A DNA stretch of 24,720 nt from Zancudomyces culisetae. Lineage: Eukaryota; Kickxellomycota; Harpellomycetes; Harpellales; Legeriomycetaceae. The position numbers and the translations under genes were made by a program. Location: NCBI GenBank assembly GCA_001969505.1, contig LSSK01000290.1:1-24720 (forward strand). The letters are read 5' to 3'. The notes under the pieces are model-generated. The model saw only the letters and a program-made list of their open reading frames with translations. It was not told the DNA's origin and made no database searches. Shown here in pieces: positions 19,421 through 24,720 of the stretch; positions within the stretch are counted from its first letter, which is position 1; every line of letters begins with the position of its first letter.

Positions 19421-22400
19421 CTATTTAGCCACTGAAAGAGCTACAACTTGCATACAGTCAAAGACAATGTTCAGCTCTATCGTGTTGATTCCAATACGCT
19501 CAACCAGTTCTGCCAACTTGTTATAAAATTTTACAGAAGCAGCTATATAGGTGTCATCGCTGGCTATGTCCTCAATCTCAATGTCAATTAGAGGCGCTGC
19601 AGCTCCTTTACTCCAAAGTTCCACATTGGAACCGTGTTGATCATTAAAACTTGTTATAGCTTTTATTGTTGCTTCTTTTGCGCACCATAGCATTGTAAAG
19701 CCTGATGCGATAGAGGATTGAGTCTTGCAATACTCTATTTCCTTTTTAGTAAAGTTTCGGGTGATAAAGTTTTCATTTTCCACATTTAGCGAGGATACTG
19801 GTTCAATATCAATACCAATACCACATATCTGCTTTTTATCAATGTTCTTTATAATTTTATCAAGTGCAAGAACTGTATTATTTATAATCAAGTCATTGAT
19901 AGATCCAGACTCGGGTTCGGTTATCTGGTCAAATCTGTTGAACGAATAAGTCTCAGATACCGGGTCAAACGAAACTCTAGCATTGGGATTCATATATACT
20001 AGCTCTTCCATTTCCTTGGAAAACGGAGGATCGGACTTTATTTTGACATGCTTTTTGAGCCCAGTTAAAGTGTTTTGGTAATATCTGTTAGCTTTGATCT
20101 GCCTTTGATTCCGTTTTTTCAAATATGACGCGTATTCGTGTCTATCTAGTGATGCTAGCAGATAATCTGGATGCACAACAATCATTTCACCGCAATCTTT
20201 AGACTTTCCATATGATCTTAATATTCCTGCCTTAACCATGGGTCTCTTGTAGGATTCGTATGGGAAAAAAGTAAAGGTGTAGTCTTTATAATCGTTGGAA
20301 ATGTTGTCAGAAATTCTATTCCCAGGAATGATCCCAGTGTTAATAGATTGGATAAGCCCAGTCAGCTCGATAACTGAAGATGCGCTTTTTGTGTGTCCAA
20401 TAAGCCCCTTTTGTGAAACAACGGGGCAAATATTGCCAGGTGTTCTTCCCAAATAGTTAAACTGAATATCTGCTATTTTTAGCTCCATATGGTCCATACG
20501 AATTATTGAACTCGAATACATGCTAACAACATCGATATCATTAATATCCAACCCAAAACAAGATAGAGCCCCTCTAATAGGAGAAATGGTTTTATCACTT
20601 CTCCAAAACTCATTTGTCCAGAAGCTTATTGCCTCTTTTCTTAATCTGTTTTCTTGATTTGATATGCTATTGATAACTTCTGTAATCAAATCCAGCTTAC
20701 TTTGTGAGGTATTGCTGCTCAAAAATAAATCTCTGTCAGATACGAGACCATTTGATCCAAAATTATCAGTTTGGAAATATTCATCAAATCCCGTAGATGT
20801 AATGTAAGAGTACTCTTCGGTTGCCCATTTTTTGATCTCCAAAAGTCTTTTTTCTAGCTGGTCTTTCCGATAGCTGATATCTAAAATAGGGTTGGGCATA
20901 TTTGTAATGGGATCACATTCACGAGAATTGGATAGTACTCCGTACCCAACATATTCCCTATAGGTAGCATAACTTGATGTGTTGGTCTGGCAAAAGGCAA
21001 TTATTGCATATATTGGCACACCCATTTCTAGTGCAGTCCTGGCAGACATTAGAACCATAGTTGATGAGCCGATACTTTCAACAAAACCATCGCTAGTATT
21101 TGTAAATGGCCGAAAATGATCTTTTACAGTTCTTCCCGCCTTTTGTTCTTTAGATGCCGTCACTAGCTCTTTATTAAGGAAAAGTTCGAGGTTCATTTCC
21201 TCGTCTACATCATCTTGACCCCCAGCAATCATCACCTTTGCCTTGCCCATCTGAATACTCTCAACAGCAATCGAAACAGATGCTAATCCATTGGAATAGG
21301 ATGTGCTTGGAATTTTTATAGGCCCGGCGGACGACAATAGCAGCAAGTTTATCCATCCCGACATTGATGAGGGAAATGTCTCTTGTAATATATCCTTTTG
21401 TACATCTTCGTCTCTTAGTCTCCCCAGACATGTTTCTAAAAATGACTCAACACCACCCACAAATGAGCCCACCGAATTTCCAACTTCAGTTAGATGTACG
21501 TATTTGTAGAATTCGTATGGATCCTCAATTCCAGCCCGCATTAACGAATCACATGTGGAAACTAGGGTCAGGAGAGTCAAATAATCTACTTGGTTAATGG
21601 TATCTGTGTCTATCCCATATCTTTTTGCCGACCATCCCTTTGGAAGTAATCCTACAGTGTTAGAGTCGATTTTAGTTGCCTTGGGAAAGTACAGTTTTGC
21701 TCCGGGCAAGAACTGTACAGACCACGTTTCGTCACCATTGCTCCAAATCTTTACCTTATCTTCATTTCGCAGTTTAAAGTGTTCGGCTTCCACCTGTGTC
21801 GTAATTATCGGATGCATTTTTTCTTGGATTTCGATTTCCTGTATAGTGACTCGTTCATCTGGATTGTATCCACGCATTAACTCTGGGTCAATGTTTCTTA
21901 TTCTGGAGTTTTGAACAATCTTCATCTCATAAATACTCCTAATTCTTTTCTCTTCAATTGGTTGTTTGGTTTCACAGTCTATCCATCCATTATAATAGCG
22001 ACCATCCTTTTGCTTTCCGTTGAAATATTCTATATATCCCATGATCCAAGCCAAGACAATGCAGCTTTCTGTAGATAAGTTTTCGTCAACTTCAAAATCC
22101 CATCTAGTTTCTGCAGTACCGTACGGAGTAACTTCACCATATCCAACTAAAACCACTGTTTTGTCCAGATCCAGCATATTCTTCATGTAGTTTAGATTTT
22201 CAAGCTCATCATACGTTTTGGTTTTAGGAAATTCCAGCCAAAGCTTAGACTGTGGGATAGCTTGGGTGGTTTTATATAGACGTTCCACGTTTTCTCCCTC
22301 AATCATATTGAAATCAAATGAGGTTTCCGCAACAATTTTCTTTTGCAACGAGCTCTGAAACATTAAGTTGTTTCTAATCTTAACGCATCTATCATTAAAG

Positions 22401-24720
22401 TCCATCATAATCCCGAACCCACCGCTAATGTCAACATACATGGGGCCGCTGTTTGATACTTGTGACAATCGCGGATGCAAGAGACCCATCACGTTAAGCG
22501 CAATCTCATCAGGCGAAAACGTCTTTCCTCCTTGTTTCTCCATTTCTTCCGCAACAATATCATTTTGGTTCATCAGTGATGTACCTCTTGCCCAACCCAC
22601 AACTACACCAATTATATTTATGATTCCGCCCCATGATTCAGCTCTCCACTTATCAAATAACGTTTGAAGTCCGATTTTACTTTCGGCGTACAGACCATCG
22701 TATCCAAAGCCACCATGATTTAGTGATAATGGTACCACTACTCTGGTAGGTCTGAAAACACTATTTAGCTCGTTCTTATTTTTTACAATTCTGCCAACCA
22801 TCCTTATAATATTGATAAGCATTGTACGATGACTCAATTCCGAGTAGGAATCTATGCAAGTGATATCCCTATTTATTTCTGACATCGCTGCAAACGGGAT
22901 AAATAGATCCAAATCTAACCCAAGCCCTCCACTTGCCTTTGGTTTGTAAATAAAATCAACCAAGTTGTTAATATCAGTTTGTGAAGATTGATTAAACGGA
23001 ACAACAGTTAGTGACGATTTTTTAGACCCATGCTCCTTATAAACCTTTTCATACATCTTTATATTATCGTATTTGAAATTCGATGTTGTCGCAATGACAT
23101 TTGCACCAGATACTAGTAATGCCTTTACAAGAGATAAACCTATAGAATTCTTCCCACAACCTGTAACCAAAACGCTCTTACCACTATATGAAATACCATG
23201 TTTTGAAATATCCAATATAGCAGCCATATACACTGAAGTCGAATCAGGGTCATAATTCCATATTTCATGTGAAAACCTGGTTCGAAGGTGAAGAAACGGA
23301 ATTCTGTCTTTTATGAGAATTTGTTTGGAAAATTGTTGAAAATCGTCAAACTCTCTCATATCTTTTTCAAGTTGAATAGCTTTATCGGACTGATCAGTGT
23401 GTGCTCCCATTTTTCTAGTTGCCAGTTCTGACAGCAAGGCTGAAATTCTATTAAGGTCCAATGTCTTTTCACCACCACCACTATTACTATTTATAAGATC
23501 AACAATTTCTTCAACCTTTAAGCCACTCGATATATCACTATCTTGGGTTCGACTAGCCAGATTAGGTATGCCCTTTACCATTGATTTCAAATAATCAACA
23601 CAGCTATTTACTCCGGCTCTTGGAGTTTCTGTATATTGAATTTCCCCCTTGTTGTTAACGGTTGTCCTTGGACCCACAAATTTCTCCAAACCCTTATACA
23701 ATGGATCTAATTCAACATTTGCCTCGCAAACATTTACTAGATCCCTCAATAGCTCAATCTTTGCTGCCAACTCCTTATTTTCATGGGTTAGACTGTTTTC
23801 TTGTTTTAATATCTGCAATTTGTATCTCAAAAAGTCAACCAACTGAATGCTAGAACAGTTTACAAGATGTCTGAACTCGTCCATTAGAGTTTCCTTTATT
23901 TTTTTGCTATTCATTTCCACCATTCTATAGAAAAGCGAGTCTGCCCGTGCCAAAGACCAGTTCCAGTATGAGTCAAAGACTCTAACTTTTTCCTCCTCAA
24001 AAATCGATTTTATTCCTTCAATAAACACCTCTCCCTGCTCACTAAGTAAATAATCAATCTGAGCTTGAACTTCACCCAGTTTGTTTGTTGTTTCCTCCAA
24101 CGCTTCGTGGCTCTTGCTATAGCTTACACCGAAATAATCGTTCAAAGATTCAAGATGAGAATTCAATAATACATCTTGCTTTTCCACTAGACCGGTGAAT
24201 TCTTTTGAATTTATTACTGTGGTACTTTTTCCTGCACTAGAAGACACACTTAGTTGCGAATATTGTATTCCAAATATTTTAGCATATTGATTGGCAACTA
24301 TTTCCAACCACGAATTCATGTCCTTTTCATTTGCCAATCGGTTTTCAGGTTCAAATGTAGTTCCCAGCAAAAGCAAACAGTCAGCACGCAATGGACCTAG
24401 TCCGTACTTTTTGTTTAGCATTTCCTTGATCTTGGGAATGGTAAATCCACCCGGCATCTTTGAGTTTACCAACTTTGACACCCTTACAGATGAAAATGGT
24501 CCCAGTCCGCCAGAAGAGTTATTAAGTTGGCCAAAAAGCTCAACCAGTGGCATTTCCTCAGCCTTATCAGGTAGTTGATTTTGAAACTCCTTTTGTAAAT
24601 CACTGATTATTTCATTTTGCATTGCTGATTTGCCATTGACTAGGTCCTTAATAGATTTGGAATCGGAAATATCAATGTAACTTTTTTTCAGCTTTTGAGC
24701 AACTATAGAGGTAATGATTT
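19421..24720 (-). CDS. FAS2: Fungal fatty acid synthase alpha subunit, ketosynthase lacking catalytic residues; 5' part outside window
   Basis: The FAS alpha chain carries ACP, ketoreductase (KR), ketosynthase (KS) and phosphopantetheinyl transferase (PPT). The frame is open from the right edge to the stop at 19421-19423; the Met at 24622 is internal, since the ACP end (IVAQKLKKSYID, then SKSIKDLVNGKS) reads on upstream. The KR has TGCGKNSIG near 23150-23180 and the YAESK catalytic pair (Tyr codon 22688-22690). The PPT has GIGIDIEP (Asp 19808-19810, Glu 19802-19804) and the WCAKEA glutamate motif. The KS aligns along its length (EVGN, DILQETFPSSMSGW, GPIKIP, GVPIYA, GIIPGN, VVHPDYL), but the yeast GACAT nucleophile site reads TSYSN (Tyr codon 21296-21298) and the HGTST histidine is Tyr (20516-20518). 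Only the second His remains (GHTKS, 20393-20395). No intron is visible. FAS alpha identity is certain; activity as a condensing enzyme is doubtful. Confidence 0.95.
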   Translation of the reverse strand, partial: IITSIVAQKLKKSYIDISDSKSIKDLVNGKSAMQNEIISDLQKEFQNQLPDKAEEMPLVELFGQLNNSSGGLGPFSSVRVSKLVNSKMPGGFTIPKIKEMLNKKYGLGPLRADCLLLLGTTFEPENRLANEKDMNSWLEIVANQYAKIFGIQYSQLSVSSSAGKSTTVINSKEFTGLVEKQDVLLNSHLESLNDYFGVSYSKSHEALEETTNKLGEVQAQIDYLLSEQGEVFIEGIKSIFEEEKVRVFDSYWNWSLARADSLFYRMVEMNSKKIKETLMDEFRHLVNCSSIQLVDFLRYKLQILKQENSLTHENKELAAKIELLRDLVNVCEANVELDPLYKGLEKFVGPRTTVNNKGEIQYTETPRAGVNSCVDYLKSMVKGIPNLASRTQDSDISSGLKVEEIVDLINSNSGGGEKTLDLNRISALLSELATRKMGAHTDQSDKAIQLEKDMREFDDFQQFSKQILIKDRIPFLHLRTRFSHEIWNYDPDSTSVYMAAILDISKHGISYSGKSVLVTGCGKNSIGLSLVKALLVSGANVIATTSNFKYDNIKMYEKVYKEHGSKKSSLTVVPFNQSSQTDINNLVDFIYKPKASGGLGLDLDLFIPFAAMSEINRDITCIDSYSELSHRTMLINIIRMVGRIVKNKNELNSVFRPTRVVVPLSLNHGGFGYDGLYAESKIGLQTLFDKWRAESWGGIINIIGVVVGWARGTSLMNQNDIVAEEMEKQGGKTFSPDEIALNVMGLLHPRLSQVSNSGPMYVDISGGFGIMMDFNDRCVKIRNNLMFQSSLQKKIVAETSFDFNMIEGENVERLYKTTQAIPQSKLWLEFPKTKTYDELENLNYMKNMLDLDKTVVLVGYGEVTPYGTAETRWDFEVDENLSTESCIVLAWIMGYIEYFNGKQKDGRYYNGWIDCETKQPIEEKRIRSIYEMKIVQNSRIRNIDPELMRGYNPDERVTIQEIEIQEKMHPIITTQVEAEHFKLRNEDKVKIWSNGDETWSVQFLPGAKLYFPKATKIDSNTVGLLPKGWSAKRYGIDTDTINQVDYLTLLTLVSTCDSLMRAGIEDPYEFYKYVHLTEVGNSVGSFVGGVESFLETCLGRLRDEDVQKDILQETFPSSMSGWINLLLLSSAGPIKIPSTSYSNGLASVSIAVESIQMGKAKVMIAGGQDDVDEEMNLELFLNKELVTASKEQKAGRTVKDHFRPFTNTSDGFVESIGSSTMVLMSARTALEMGVPIYAIIAFCQTNTSSYATYREYVGYGVLSNSRECDPITNMPNPILDISYRKDQLEKRLLEIKKWATEEYSYITSTGFDEYFQTDNFGSNGLVSDRDLFLSSNTSQSKLDLITEVINSISNQENRLRKEAISFWTNEFWRSDKTISPIRGALSCFGLDINDIDVVSMYSSSIIRMDHMELKIADIQFNYLGRTPGNICPVVSQKGLIGHTKSASSVIELTGLIQSINTGIIPGNRISDNISNDYKDYTFTFFPYESYKRPMVKAGILRSYGKSKDCGEMIVVHPDYLLASLDRHEYASYLKKRNQRQIKANRYYQNTLTGLKKHVKIKSDPPFSKEMEELVYMNPNARVSFDPVSETYSFNRFDQITEPESGSINDLIINNTVLALDKIIKNIDKKQICGIGIDIEPVSSLNVENENFITRNFTKKEIEYCKTQSSIASGFTMLWCAKEATIKAITSFNDQHGSNVELWSKGAAAPLIDIEIEDIASDDTYIAASVKFYNKLAELVERIGINTIELNIVFDCMQVVALSVAK

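Noticed and set aside
21296-21298. The Tyr at the FAS ketosynthase nucleophile position as a single-base sequencing error
   Set aside because: TAT and TGT differ by one base, but the neighbouring residues of the motif, the HGTST histidine and the GFGQ loop have also diverged, so one error cannot explain it.
24620-24622. ATG at 24622 as the FAS alpha start codon
   Set aside because: The frame continues upstream to the window edge and reads as the end of the ACP domain, directly preceding QNEIISDLQKEF as in yeast Fas2.

Overview
The window is eukaryotic and almost certainly fungal. It carries the alpha chain of a fungal-type (type I) fatty acid synthase, a Sec9/SNAP-25 SNARE, a farnesylatable Ydj1-like DnaJ, a peroxisomal thiolase with a PTS2 signal, the nucleolar proteins Utp6 and Rcl1, a mitochondrial GatC and a BAP31/Yet protein. 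The DNA is AT-rich, the spacers are long (1 to 2.6 kb), and three of the nine genes are interrupted by short spliceosomal introns that all end in TAG. GatC, rather than the GatF of Saccharomyces, a secreted trypsin and the multi-intron genes argue against a budding yeast. An early-diverging filamentous fungus, possibly an insect-gut trichomycete, would fit, but that placement is only a guess.

Layout from left to right: 3-ketoacyl-CoA thiolase (minus, runs off the left edge); 1.4 kb spacer; gatC (plus) convergent with the class A DnaJ (minus); 2.6 kb spacer; UTP6 (plus) convergent with a six-exon BAP31 gene (minus); about 1 kb spacer; RCL1 (minus, three exons); 2.4 kb spacer; SEC9-like SNARE (plus, two exons); 1.5 kb spacer; trypsin-like protease (plus) convergent with fatty acid synthase alpha (minus, runs off the right edge). 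I found no tRNA, rRNA, CRISPR array or transposon ORF.

The genes do not form a single pathway. UTP6 and RCL1 both act in the small-subunit processome. Thiolase and FAS sit on opposite sides of lipid metabolism. SEC9, BAP31 and the trypsin belong to the secretory route. The gene models for BAP31, RCL1 and SEC9 were built here by joining exons on reading phase and family alignment, because the open frames alone miss their 5' exons.

The observation most worth attention is in the FAS alpha chain. Its reading frame stays open for more than 5.2 kb, and the ketoreductase and phosphopantetheinyl transferase motifs look intact. The ketosynthase has lost its nucleophilic cysteine (Tyr in its place), one of its two catalytic histidines (also Tyr) and the GFGQ loop. 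It looks like a retained FAS alpha paralogue with a catalytically dead condensing domain.
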